Source of the DNA: Methylosinus sporium
Lineage (GTDB): Bacteria; Pseudomonadota; Alphaproteobacteria; Rhizobiales; Beijerinckiaceae
Direction: 5' to 3'
DNA length: 64,000 bases
Assembly (NCBI RefSeq): GCF_003113265.1
Contig: NZ_PUIV01000006.1
Coordinates: 1 to 64,000 of the forward strand
Positions 51,729-59,286 of this stretch are shown piece after piece. A program made the translations under genes and the position numbers. Positions within the stretch are counted from its first letter, which is position 1, and each line of letters opens with the position of its first letter. The notes beneath the pieces are model-generated. The model did no database searches and was not told where the DNA came from. It saw only the letters and a list, made by a program, of their open reading frames with translations.

Positions 51729-51770
51729 GAATCGCGTTGTATAGTTTGTGAATCGAATTGCTCCCGCGTG

Positions 51771-52376
51771 TCAATCCCCCCCGCGCCAACCTATACGATC
51801 AAATTCGTTGGCGAGGCCGCAGAGCGCTTCCCGGAACTCGCTCGCCACTTTTGCGGTTCCGCGCTTTGTGGGCTCTCTGCGGGCCGCCGCAACCTGCGCA
51901 AACGACAAGCCGTCGCCGAGGATCATGCGGAGCGTTATCTCCGCCCATTGGCCGATCGCACGGCGCGTTTGTTCCGTGAGGCTCACGACGGCCGCGGCGC
52001 GGTCGATCGCCTCCGCAGCTTTCGCGTCTTGCGCGCCCGCCGTGGGGCCGCCGCCCGTCGCTTCGCCGAACGAGGACCCGCCGCCGCCGATCCTGGCCGC
52101 TTCGATGATCCGCTGATAGATGCGCCCGGCGCGGTAGGCTGCCGGCGAAATGCGGTGATAGGCGTGCTCGCGCTCGAGCGGGTCACAGGCGGCATTCACG
52201 GCGACCTTTTGCCGCCTCAGTTTCTCGCCCATGACGGGGTTCGGGTCCGGCACTGCGCCGACGACGATTTCGACCTTTCCTCGCATCTTCCGCGGGGCGC
52301 TCGGAAGCGCCGGGCCCGGATGCGTCGCATTCTCAATTCGGTCGTATCGACCCTCTTTGCGTCTCGGCGCCGTCAT
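51771..52376 (-). CDS. Phage protein of unknown function (201 aa)
   Basis: ATG 52376 follows GGAGGG. The N-terminus is basic (APRRKEGRYDRIENATHPGP), the middle has NPVMGEKLRRQKVAVNAACD, PLEREHAYHRISPAAYRAGR, and the C-terminal third looks like a helix-turn-helix (LRMILGDGLSFAQVAAARRE). Position before HNH/terminase suggests a late-gene regulator, but I have no homologue. A promoter for it would lie near 52400-52450, back-to-back with the rightward promoter. Confidence 0.6.
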   Translation of the reverse strand: MTAPRRKEGRYDRIENATHPGPALPSAPRKMRGKVEIVVGAVPDPNPVMGEKLRRQKVAVNAACDPLEREHAYHRISPAAYRAGRIYQRIIEAARIGGGGSSFGEATGGGPTAGAQDAKAAEAIDRAAAVVSLTEQTRRAIGQWAEITLRMILGDGLSFAQVAAARREPTKRGTAKVASEFREALCGLANEFDRIGWRGGD

Positions 52377-52466
52377 GCCAGCCCTCCGAATAAGTCCGAT
52401 AACGGATTTATCCTTATGCTTCCGCGATGATGCGGTCAAATTCCAGCATACTAGGTAATCTGTGAT

Positions 52467-52506
52467 GGATATTTCCATTGACGTTTATAGCGACAATCGC
52501 TAAAAA
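52467..52506 (+). promoter_or_regulatory. Phage promoter with operator (copy 1)
   Basis: TTGACG (52478-52483), 17-nt spacer, TAAAAA (52501-52506). In the spacer lies the perfect dyad TAGCGA-CAA-TCGCTA (52488-52502), overlapping the -10. The decamer GGATATTTCC (52467-52476) abuts the -35. The same parts at the same offsets recur at 53094 and 54113. Drives the 52551 gene. Confidence 0.82.
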
Positions 52507-52550
52507 CAAATCATCGAACGAACCGACACGCCCATAAGAAAGAGCCCGCC

Positions 52551-52778
52551 ATGTATGAGATTTGCCGCTTCCTCTCTGCCACCACCCCGAAGGTTCGCAA
52601 GGCTCGCAAGCCGGCGGCGAAACGCGCGACGATCGGCGCGAAGGTCCGCGCTCACGGCATGGAAGGTGAGATCATCGGGAAGGACTTCAACGGCTATCCC
52701 TGGAAACTCCGCCTCGTTTCCAGCACGGGCGTTGTGACCGAGGGCGGCGCCAATCGCTCGGCTTTCGACGTCATCTAA
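52551..52778 (+). CDS. Small basic phage protein (75 aa)
   Basis: The first part is Lys/Arg-rich (TTPKVRKARKPAAKRATIGA), the second a small beta domain (MEGEIIGKDFNGYPWKLRLV). Possibly a nucleic-acid-binding protein. First gene under the operator-controlled promoter copy 1. Confidence 0.6.
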   Translation: MYEICRFLSATTPKVRKARKPAAKRATIGAKVRAHGMEGEIIGKDFNGYPWKLRLVSSTGVVTEGGANRSAFDVI

Positions 52779-52792
52779 GGGGAGTGGGGACC

Positions 52793-53044
52793 ATGGCGAT
52801 CATCAAGCTTTATCGCGTCACCAGTGACCACAAGGCGCTCATCGCGCTGGCCCTGCTCAACGCTGGCGTGAAGGCTCGCCTTCGCGTTTTCCCGACTTCG
52901 ATCCGCGTTTGTTTCGACGGCTCGCAAGCGGCCGTTCTCGACACGCTCAACGGCCTCGGCTTTCGCAACGCGGCAGGCGGGGAATTCTCCCGGTTTTCCT
53001 TCAATCAGCCGCGCGAAATTTTCGTTCACCTCATTGCGGGATGA
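52793..53044 (+). CDS. Phage protein of unknown function (83 aa)
   Basis: GGGGAG and a further G-run precede ATG 52793. The product (AIIKLYRVTSDHKALIALAL, LNAGVKARLRVFPTSIRVCF) has a beta-alpha-beta pattern. Co-transcribed with the 52551 gene. No family recognised. Confidence 0.58.
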   Translation: MAIIKLYRVTSDHKALIALALLNAGVKARLRVFPTSIRVCFDGSQAAVLDTLNGLGFRNAAGGEFSRFSFNQPREIFVHLIAG

Positions 53045-53093
53045 CCGGCGCCGGAATCCGCCGCAAAAGCTCCGGGAAAAATCCCTTAGTAGT

Positions 53094-53133
53094 GGAAAAA
53101 TCCATTGACGATCTTAGCGACTTCAGCTAAAAA
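53094..53133 (+). promoter_or_regulatory. Phage promoter with operator (copy 2)
   Basis: TTGACG (53105-53110), 17-nt spacer, TAAAAA (53128-53133). The spacer carries a half-conserved dyad TAGCGA-CTT-CAGCTA (53115-53129). GGAAAAATCC (53094-53103) abuts the -35, and a second GGGAAAAATCCC lies at 53074-53085. Drives the DUF932 gene. Confidence 0.82.
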
Positions 53134-53185
53134 TTAAACATCGAACAAAGCAGTTCGACGCTTCAAATCACGGAAGGAATTGACC

Positions 53186-54058
53186 ATGATCCGCCATTAC
53201 GCCTCCGCCGCCGCCAATCTCCCGCTCGATAATGACGCCCTGCGCGCCGCCGCCCCTTCGATCTTCGCCCGCGAGGCGCACGAAAGCCGCTCGGAGCGTT
53301 TCGCGCCCATCGCCACGATCGACGTCGTCGAGGGAATGCGCAAAGCCGGCTTCGAGCCCTTCAAGGCTCTTCAGTGCCGGACCCGCGACGAGAGCCGGAA
53401 GGATTTCACGAAACACATCATTCGTTTCCGCAGCCGCGCGACGAAGCAATATATCGCGGGCGTGACCCCTGAAGTCGTGCTCGTCAATGCGAATGACGGC
53501 TCGAGCGCTTACAAGCTCATGGGCGGCATGTTCCGCTTCATTTGCTCGAATGGAATGATTATCCAAAATTGCCGGATCGACGAGACGAAGGTCCGCCATA
53601 GCGGGAACGCCGTCGACGAAGTTATCGAAGGATCGTTCCGCGTCATTTCCACCGTCGAAGAGCAGCAAGACCGCGTTATCGAATGGTCTGGCCTTCAGCT
53701 TCCGGCGCCGGCGCGCCTCGCCTTTGCCGAAAGCGCCCGGATGATCCGCCTCGGCGACGCAGAGGGCGAGGTCGACTCGCCGATTAAGGCCGAGGCCTTT
53801 CTCGTGCCGCGCCGCTCCGAAGATCGCGCTTCCGACCTGTGGACGACGTTCAACGTCATTCAAGAGAACGCCATCCGCGGCGGCCTCTCGGCCCGCGAGG
53901 AACCGACGAAGGATGAGCGCGGCATTGTGCGCCGCGGCCGGATGCGCACGACGCGCGAGATCGGCGGTATCGATCAGGACGTGAAAGTCAATCGCGCCCT
54001 GTGGAGCCTCGGCGAGAAAATGGCCTCTATCCTGTCGTCTCAGGCTCGCGCGGCCTGA
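53186..54058 (+). CDS. DUF932 domain protein (290 aa)
   Basis: A strong ribosome site (GGAAGGAATTG) precedes ATG 53186. SAAANLPLDNDALRAAAPSI and RSERFAPIATIDVVEGMRKA at the N-terminus, then YKLMGGMFRFICSNGMII, NCRIDETKVRHSGNAVDEVI, and a C-terminal DLWTTFNVIQENAIRGG are DUF932 (YubP/YfdX-like plasmid/phage protein) hallmarks. The function is unproven; members are often highly expressed on plasmids and phages. Own promoter and a strong terminator make this a single-gene unit. Confidence 0.85.
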   Translation: MIRHYASAAANLPLDNDALRAAAPSIFAREAHESRSERFAPIATIDVVEGMRKAGFEPFKALQCRTRDESRKDFTKHIIRFRSRATKQYIAGVTPEVVLVNANDGSSAYKLMGGMFRFICSNGMIIQNCRIDETKVRHSGNAVDEVIEGSFRVISTVEEQQDRVIEWSGLQLPAPARLAFAESARMIRLGDAEGEVDSPIKAEAFLVPRRSEDRASDLWTTFNVIQENAIRGGLSAREEPTKDERGIVRRGRMRTTREIGGIDQDVKVNRALWSLGEKMASILSSQARAA

Positions 54059-54066
54059 TCGATAAC

Positions 54067-54102
54067 AAGGGCTCGGCGACGTTGCCGAGCCCTTCTTTTT
54101 TC
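54067..54102 (+). terminator. Rho-independent terminator
   Basis: AAGGGCTCGGC (54067-54077) pairs perfectly with GCCGAGCCCTT (54084-54094) around GACGTT, followed by CTTTTTTT. It ends the DUF932 unit and directly abuts the next promoter. Confidence 0.92.
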
Positions 54103-54112
54103 CCTTAGTAAC

Positions 54113-54152
54113 GGATTTTTCCGTTGCGTGATTTAGCGATTATCGCTATAAA
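54113..54152 (+). promoter_or_regulatory. Phage promoter with operator (copy 3)
   Basis: TTGCGT (54124-54129), 17-nt spacer, TATAAA (54147-54152). The spacer has the perfect dyad TAGCGA-TTA-TCGCTA (54134-54148) and GGATTTTTCC (54113-54122) abuts the -35. Drives the 54195 gene. Confidence 0.82.
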
Positions 54153-54194
54153 CAATCCATCGATAAACGGTGATTGCCACAGAGGACCGCGACC

Positions 54195-54527
54195 ATGAAT
54201 AAGCTCGCTCTTTCCGCTTCTCAGTTCCGCGATGTTTGCGACTCGACGCGCGACGCGATCAACTCGCTTGCCGGTTGCCGCTGGAACGAAATCCCGAATG
54301 AGGCTCGCATCCTGCGCGGGGCGCTGGCCCGGCTGCTCGGCGCCAAACTCGGCCGCCGCAACCAATCTCTCCTAGACCGCCGCGCTCAACTCGAGGTTCG
54401 CGCCGGCGTCGTGCTGCGCCAGCGCGAGGCCGAGGCCGCTGGCGAGCAGCGGGCCGCCCGTTATGACGCCCACGTCATAGACCATGCGCTCGCTTCCATC
54501 CGCGCCCCGCGCCGCGTGCATATCTGA
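54195..54527 (+). CDS. Phage protein of unknown function (110 aa)
   Basis: AGAGGA precedes ATG 54195. A helical, Arg-rich protein (SASQFRDVCDSTRDAINSLA, ILRGALARLLGAKLGRRNQS, LLDRRAQLEVRAGVVLRQRE). No family. First gene under promoter copy 3. Confidence 0.6.
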   Translation: MNKLALSASQFRDVCDSTRDAINSLAGCRWNEIPNEARILRGALARLLGAKLGRRNQSLLDRRAQLEVRAGVVLRQREAEAAGEQRAARYDAHVIDHALASIRAPRRVHI

Positions 54528-54609
54528 CGAATGACAGGGGGCTTTCGCCCCTCACTCCCCCAGGGGCGGCTCCATTGTCGCGGGCCGCCCATTCCGCACC
54601 ATCCGCAAC

Positions 54610-54885
54610 ATGAGAGGATCGGCCGTGCCGAATCCGCGCCGCCAGATGACGAAGGCACAGCTCGATAAATGGGCGAAGCTGAAAGAGGAAAAGAGCCGGC
54701 TCGTCGACCGGGCTTTTCAGGCCCACCACGATCAATTCACGACGTTGCGGGAGGCGCTCGAGGCGGACCCGGCGCTCGCCTGGAAGCACGCCGCCGTTGA
54801 CGCGGAAATTGACGCATTCGAGGCACGAATGATCGCCGAAGACCGCGCGTGGCGGAACTCGCTCGGCGGTTTCATGCCGCGCTGA
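54610..54885 (+). CDS. Phage protein of unknown function (91 aa)
   Basis: A charged helical protein (RRQMTKAQLDKWAKLKEEKS, LVDRAFQAHHDQFTTLREAL). ATG 54610 or GTG 54625 are both possible. Unknown function. Confidence 0.55.
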   Translation: MRGSAVPNPRRQMTKAQLDKWAKLKEEKSRLVDRAFQAHHDQFTTLREALEADPALAWKHAAVDAEIDAFEARMIAEDRAWRNSLGGFMPR

Positions 54886-54895
54886 GGACAGAGCC

Positions 54896-55138
54896 ATGAC
54901 CGAACATCCCCACGAAGGCGAGCGCGCCCGCCTATGGCGCGAATCGTTGAAACTCTCCCGGCGCGAGCTCGCCGAGATCACGGGATATTCCGAAAGCGCC
55001 ATTCAAGATTTCGAGGCGGGATTTCAGCGCGGCAGGGACGAGAGGGCGCCGATCGGAGAGCGCGAAATGCTCCGGTATCGGCTCGCGTGCGCGGCGATCG
55101 ACGCGGGGCTGAATTTCAGGTGGGAGCCGGAAAAATGA
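54896..55138 (+). CDS. XRE-family helix-turn-helix protein (80 aa)
   Basis: LWRESLKLSRRELAEITGYS, ESAIQDFEAG is a Cro/C1-type HTH, with recognition helix around SESAIQDFE. The rest is a short tail. It could act on the TAGCGA operators nearby, but that is unproven. Confidence 0.75.
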   Translation: MTEHPHEGERARLWRESLKLSRRELAEITGYSESAIQDFEAGFQRGRDERAPIGEREMLRYRLACAAIDAGLNFRWEPEK

Positions 55139-55269
55139 AGATCATCGTCTTTCAGAAAGGCGCGACGAGCTGGGGATTCGCGATAGGGCCGTTTTGGCTC
55201 TACTGGCCCTTCGTCCGTTTCTGGCGCTGCGGCGTGCGGCCGACGTGCGGCATAGAGCGCGACGAATAG
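55135..55269 (+). CDS. Small membrane-associated phage protein (44 aa)
   Basis: It overlaps the XRE gene by 4 nt (ATGA). The sequence MKIIVFQKGATSWGFAIGPF, WLYWPFVRFW is hydrophobic and aromatic and may sit in the membrane. Translational coupling is the main evidence that it is real. Confidence 0.5.
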   Translation: MKIIVFQKGATSWGFAIGPFWLYWPFVRFWRCGVRPTCGIERDE

Positions 55270-55270
55270 C

Positions 55271-56004
55271 GCCCCGGCGGCGCTCTTTGCTTGAGGGCGT
55301 AGGCATTTCTGCCAGAGCGCGCCGGGGCTTGCCTCTCATCCGCCGGGAGGCGCCAGCCTACTCCGAACCCCGCCCGGCCGCCGTCCCTGACTTTGGCCGG
55401 ATTTGCCCTTGGTTCGTTTCGCTCGGGAATTTGTTCCCCCGCGCCGGGACGATGCGGCGCGGGGGAGTTCGAGCGCCGGGCGTGCGGCCGCCGACGCTCG
55501 AATAGGCGCCCCCTCTCCGGTCTGACTCGGAGAGGGGGCTTCCGCCGAAGGCTGCGACCCCCGCGGCGAATAGGTGGCCCGCGCTCCTCGAGGAGGCCGC
55601 GCGGGCCGGGCCGCTTACGACCATCGCCGGGGGTAAGCCTCCAACGGTGGAGGGCGGCAAACTTTCGGGCTTGAGGCGACCTATTGGCGCAAACCCCGCC
55701 CGCTGGCGTTCACTCTTCGCCTCCCCCTCGCAAGGCCAGAAACGAGGGGCGCTATCGCCGGCTATGTTGTTCCGGCTGTGCCGTTGCCCTTGCGGGCGAA
55801 AGCTTCCGATCGGCTAGAGCCGTTCCCCCAAGCCGTGACCCGCGCGCCCCATGTCCCTCGAGGGGAACGGCTGGCGCCGGCGACTGACCCGCCCCACGCT
55901 CCGCGGCGAGCCCCTGAGAGCCGATCGAAACAAACTGCCCATTCGGGCGAAACTGGGAGGCAATCCGCCGGGCCGGCTCTATCGACGGGGAGGAACCGGC
56001 CCGG
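55271..56004. ncRNA. Candidate large structured noncoding RNA (about 735 nt)
   Basis: No credible protein frame is seen here. Perfect stems follow one another: 55374-55400, 55436-55465 (CCCCCGCGCC/GGCGCGGGGG), 55468-55502, 55508-55539 (11 bp), 55576-55607 (9 bp), 55638-55653, 55724-55749, 55937-55948 and 55968-56004 (9 bp). One stem of 9 bp (55807-55815 with 55919-55927) encloses another of 11 bp (55818-55828 with 55862-55872). An outer near-perfect stem lies at 55271-55328. This resembles the ornate RNAs of phages (GOLLD, ROOL) in scale only. Strand is unknown; a GCAA tetraloop near 55790 would favour minus. From 56005 to 56194 I see nothing definite. Confidence 0.55.
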
Positions 56005-56194
56005 GAATGCTACGAACAATCCATCACTCAGGAGGTGTGCGATTTGTAGCCGCGCCGAATCCCGCGCGTCAAGTGGAACTTTCCCTCGTCAATCCCGCGC
56101 CCGTGAGCGCCCGGATGGCCGCCTCGGCGATGTGTCGGGTGTAAGCTGGCGGGATTGCCTCGGCGCGGGAGAATGTCCAATGGTGGGCGTGCGC

Positions 56195-56524
56195 TCAAGC
56201 GATGGTCTCCCTCTCGCGCTTCCTTTTCTTGATCCTCGCGCCCGGTCGCATCACGGTGACAATCGCCCTGCCACGGAACACGTATTTGACGCCTGCGCTC
56301 ACCAGACTCACCGCGCCAGACCCCGCAGCATCGGCGCACGCCCGCATCATCGTCTCGCTCACCCGCGCGATCAGCGCCGGCTCTTCCTGCTCGAGAAGCG
56401 CGACAAGAGCGGCGTCGCCGATCGTCCGCAGAGCCGCCGGGCGCAGCCGTTGGCGAGCGCCCTCGACATCAAAGCCCTCTATGCGCTCGAGGTACCGGAT
56501 GATGGCGTGGGGCGCGATGATCAT
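56195..56524 (-). CDS. Phage protein of unknown function (109 aa)
   Basis: It starts MIIAPHAIIRYLERIEGFDV, then a helical part and TMMRACADAAGSGAVSLVSA, GVKYVFRGRAIVTVMRP. The IIxPHAIxRYxxR start and final beta hairpin are common to small proteins of alphaproteobacterial prophages. The start overlaps the previous stop (ATGA), which decides it against an ATG six codons upstream. Confidence 0.68.
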   Translation of the reverse strand: MIIAPHAIIRYLERIEGFDVEGARQRLRPAALRTIGDAALVALLEQEEPALIARVSETMMRACADAAGSGAVSLVSAGVKYVFRGRAIVTVMRPGARIKKRKRERETIA

Positions 56525-56682
56525 GGGGCCGCCGCCTTCCATTGCCGCGCTGCCTTCGCGCGCGCTCTGGCGCGCTTGATCATCTGAGATGGACGCCGCA
56601 CCACGACAGCGCGGCGCTCCTCAGAGAGGCCGTCGCGGCGGAGCACATAGGCGATGGTGGGGAGCCGCCAGAAGAAGGTCAT
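56521..56682 (-). CDS. Small basic phage protein (53 aa)
   Basis: ATG 56682 to TGA 56521 encodes MTFFWRLPTIAYVLRRDGLS, EERRAVVVRRPSQMIKRARA and a basic end. It overlaps by 4 nt both with the methyltransferase stop and with the next start, the coupling pattern of real genes. Function unknown. Confidence 0.6.
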   Translation of the reverse strand: MTFFWRLPTIAYVLRRDGLSEERRAVVVRRPSQMIKRARARAKAARQWKAAAP

Positions 56683-57668
56683 CGGCGCTCCCCGAAAAGA
56701 GCAGCGAGCGATTCTTCCACGCGCCAGATCGCGCGTCCTATCGCTTCCGGGATTTGCGGGACGACGCTGTCTCCGAACGCGGCGACAATGGCGCCCGCAA
56801 GGCCGCGCTGCTCAGCCACCCGGGCGGAAAGCCCTGCATCCATCCGTATGTGATAGGCAAGGCCGCCGTTCCAATGAGCCCATGGTTCGCCAGCATCTTC
56901 GCCAAGGCCCGAGCTCCCGCCCATTTCTGCATCGACGGCGCCGTCAGATTGCCCTTCGCTGTTGGCGTCAGCATCATATCCGCGCCGGCAAGCTGCTCGT
57001 TCAGCGGCCTGGCATTGCGGGTCATCGTCTCCGGAGAAGCCTTGCCGGAGCGCCAGTCCCGCGCGGCGGGACTGGCGAGCATCGCCTGATGCAGGATATG
57101 CCGCACCGTCCCCATCCGGCCCGTATCGCCGTGTCCACCAGCAGCCGCGTCCGATTTGCGCGGGGTCGAAAGCAATAATCCAGACGCGCTTTCGTTCATG
57201 GTTGGCGCGGATGTCGTCAGCACCCACCACGAACGGCCAAGCGGAGTAGCCGATCTCTTCCAACGCGCCGAGCACCCGGTCAGCACCGCGAGTTCTGAGG
57301 CGAGGGACGTTCTCAAGAGCAACCCAACGAGGTCGCAAATCTCTGACGAGTCGGATCGCTTCGAAGAACAGCCCTGTGCGCTCGCCATCGACTCCTTTGC
57401 CTTTCGTGTTCGCGGCGCTGGCGTCCTGACACGGCGGGCTTCCGATGATGATGTCGGGCGCGCGGCCGAGGTCGGAAATAATTCGATCTGCCGTGAGTTC
57501 TCGAACATCGTCATACATCCGAGCATCTGGAAAATTCTGCACAAAGACAGCGCGGCGCCATGGGTCGAATTCGCAAGCCGCGCCTGTCGTGAAGCCGGCG
57601 CGATGGAGACCGAGCGACCATCCGCCCGCCGCCCCTGAAAAGAGATCTAGCGCGAGCGGCCTCGTCAT
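56679..57668 (-). CDS. C5-cytosine DNA methyltransferase
   Basis: A 329-aa methylase. Motif I is LALDLFSGAAGGWSLGL; motif IV GSPPCQDAS has catalytic Cys80; motif VI VALENVP has Glu119; HERKRVWIIA is motif VIII. The C-terminus (FGDSVVPQIPEAIGRAIW) is motif X. The middle (about 56830-57190) is odd: the continuous frame gives DANSEGQSDGAVDAEMGG, but a shifted frame reads LTPTAKGNLTAPSMQKW and GWMQGFPPGWL, also like other members. So the variable target-recognition part may be shifted relative to the gene's history. It probably protects phage DNA from restriction. Overlaps the next and previous genes by 4 nt. Confidence 0.85.
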   Translation of the reverse strand: MTRPLALDLFSGAAGGWSLGLHRAGFTTGAACEFDPWRRAVFVQNFPDARMYDDVRELTADRIISDLGRAPDIIIGSPPCQDASAANTKGKGVDGERTGLFFEAIRLVRDLRPRWVALENVPRLRTRGADRVLGALEEIGYSAWPFVVGADDIRANHERKRVWIIAFDPAQIGRGCWWTRRYGPDGDGAAYPASGDARQSRRAGLALRQGFSGDDDPQCQAAERAACRRGYDADANSEGQSDGAVDAEMGGSSGLGEDAGEPWAHWNGGLAYHIRMDAGLSARVAEQRGLAGAIVAAFGDSVVPQIPEAIGRAIWRVEESLAALFGERR

Positions 57669-57922
57669 GCTGCCTCCCCGAACTTCAACTGAAACCCGTT
57701 CGGCTGGTCGACGATCGCGCTCACATCCTGCAGGCGCTCCAGCGCGGAAAGCACGTCACCGCGCGGCAGCTCAGTGACGACGGTCAGCCGACCGATCAGC
57801 GCTCTTGAACGCCCGACAAGGCCAGACGCATCGGCCTCATTCGCCAGCGCGAGCAAGACGAGCTTCGCCACTGGATCACCAGCCGAGCGCGAATAGGCCC
57901 AGGAAAGCACATGCAGGCTCAT
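57665..57922 (-). CDS. Helix-turn-helix phage protein (85 aa)
   Basis: GAGGAGAGCG precedes ATG 57922. The product LHVLSWAYSRSAGDPVAKLV, LLALANEADASGLVGRSRAL and TELPRGDVLSALERLQDVSA resembles the winged-helix N-domain seen in phage replication or primosome-type regulators. The start excludes 56 non-homologous upstream residues that overlap the Cys-rich gene. Confidence 0.68.
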   Translation of the reverse strand: MSLHVLSWAYSRSAGDPVAKLVLLALANEADASGLVGRSRALIGRLTVVTELPRGDVLSALERLQDVSAIVDQPNGFQLKFGEAA

Positions 57923-57935
57923 CGGTTCGCTCTCC

Positions 57936-58154
57936 TCAGAACGGTATGTCTTCGTCTTGGCTCTTGAACGGCCAATCGACACGGGGCGAGTGAGCGGCGC
58001 ACCAGTCCAGAAAGTCTGTGATAGGCCAGCGCGCGACTTCGTTTCGATCGTCGGGGACCGGCGGGAGCGCTTTGCATCAGCCGCTGTCACTGTGCGGTGA
58101 ATAATGCGGGAGCCCGGATTGATCCCAAAATTTGCAGGTGTCGCAGTGGGTCAT
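57936..58154 (-). pseudogene. Cys-rich zinc-ribbon-like phage gene with an in-frame TGA
   Basis: ATG 58154 starts MTHCDTCKFWDQSGLPHYSP, then HSDSG and TGA at 58077-58079. The same frame continues CKALPPVPDDRNEVARWPIT, DFLDWCAAHSPRVDWPFKSQ, DEDIPF to TGA 57936-57938. Phage proteins of this type run CxxCxFW...GxCxxxPP...WP...DWCxxH, so both halves belong to one 72-residue protein interrupted after residue 25. The four cysteines of the metal site fall on both sides of the stop. Likely a nonsense mutation or sequencing error. Confidence 0.6.
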
Positions 58155-58159
58155 GATCG

Positions 58160-58930
58160 TCACTCCGCAGCGCGAGACTGAGAAGCAAGAAAAGCTTGCC
58201 GCTTGCGTTCATGGATGACGCATTTCGGAACGCCCCATTCCGGCTTGAAAGGCTCCAAACTGACGATATTGGAATGCTTCACAATCGCCAGTTCAATCTC
58301 GGGGCAGAACCGCGCGAGCGCGGCAACCCAAACATCGGTGCGCATGTAAAGGCCAAAGCACGCGGTCTCTTTGAACCATGGGCGACGCCATCTATTCGAT
58401 ACAGACCGCGAGCGCCAAGATGCGCCCAAATCGACAAACGAAAACGCCACATATCCAGGCCGAGCGAGCCCATACCACGGCCCGCGCAAGAGCGCCGTTT
58501 CGCCGCTTTCCATTGTGATTTGATACGCACGGCCTGCGTAACCGTCTTCTTGAGTCGTTGCTAGAATGTCGACTGTCCGCCTCGGCCATCCTGACTTGAG
58601 AGGCCGATAAACGTGAGGATTCCCGGCGAAGTCGACATACATTTCGATCTTGCGTCGGGCGAGTTGACCACGGTGAAAGTAATGGTCCAGCCGGCCGTCC
58701 TCATGTTCAGCAAAGTAATCGCCCTTGCCCTCTCTCCTCCACCGCTTCCCTTCCCATTCGGACGGATTTCCGCGGGTCTTGAAGGTCACTCTAGGCGAGT
58801 TGTCGTAGCCGTCCATCCAATTGATGTGAGCGTCAGCAATCCAAGTTGGGAGCGCCTGCCGTCCGACTGGACGATCAATCACAGTCCAGAAAATCCCGTT
58901 CTCTTGGAATTCAAAATCTTCCGTCATCAT
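58160..58930 (-). CDS. Phage protein of unknown function (256 aa)
   Basis: A soluble protein rich in aromatics (FQENGIFWTVIDRPVGRQAL, PTWIADAHINWMDGYDNSPR, YFAEHEDGRLDHYFHRGQLA). No motif was recognised. It lies in the early block; ATG 58930 overlaps the previous stop. Confidence 0.65.
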   Translation of the reverse strand: MMTEDFEFQENGIFWTVIDRPVGRQALPTWIADAHINWMDGYDNSPRVTFKTRGNPSEWEGKRWRREGKGDYFAEHEDGRLDHYFHRGQLARRKIEMYVDFAGNPHVYRPLKSGWPRRTVDILATTQEDGYAGRAYQITMESGETALLRGPWYGLARPGYVAFSFVDLGASWRSRSVSNRWRRPWFKETACFGLYMRTDVWVAALARFCPEIELAIVKHSNIVSLEPFKPEWGVPKCVIHERKRQAFLASQSRAAE

Positions 58931-59286
58931 TGCGCGCCCCCGCTTTTCGCTTCGCTGGCGATGGCTCGCGCCCTCACGCCGATTTCTATGGATGCCGCGG
59001 CGGCGATGGACGGAAGGATTGCGCGCAGCCCTTCCAATTCGGCGGAATATTCCGAGAGGAGTTGGTCGCGCTCGCGTTCGCCGCGCGCACGCTCTTCTTC
59101 GCCGACAATTTCCTTCGCGCGGGCCACCACCGGAGATTTTTCGTCGCGGCTCATAATGAGGTTCTGAGCAGCTCGTGAATATTTTCCGGGGAGTTGCCGA
59201 GCGTCGCCGATCGGGTGGAATCCAGCGTCCGAGCTTAGATCGACGATGCGCGCGACGATCTTAACGAGTTCATCGACTTTTGACAT
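58927..59286 (-). CDS. Phage protein of unknown function (119 aa)
   Basis: A charged helical protein (VARAKEIVGEEERARGERER, DQLLSEYSAELEGLRAILPS) ending in an Ala-rich helix. Overlaps the next gene by 17 nt. No family. Confidence 0.6.
   Translation of the reverse strand: MSKVDELVKIVARIVDLSSDAGFHPIGDARQLPGKYSRAAQNLIMSRDEKSPVVARAKEIVGEEERARGERERDQLLSEYSAELEGLRAILPSIAAAASIEIGVRARAIASEAKSGGAQ

Noticed and set aside
55393-56587. Several overlapping open frames in the 55.3-56.2 kb region
   Set aside because: Translations are Arg/Pro/Gly-rich low-complexity with no start signals, on both strands, as expected from GC-rich hairpins.
58077-58079. TGA as a selenocysteine codon in the Cys-rich phage protein
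   Set aside because: The position falls in a variable residue before a conserved Cys, not at a catalytic site, and no clear SECIS-like hairpin follows. Mutation is simpler.
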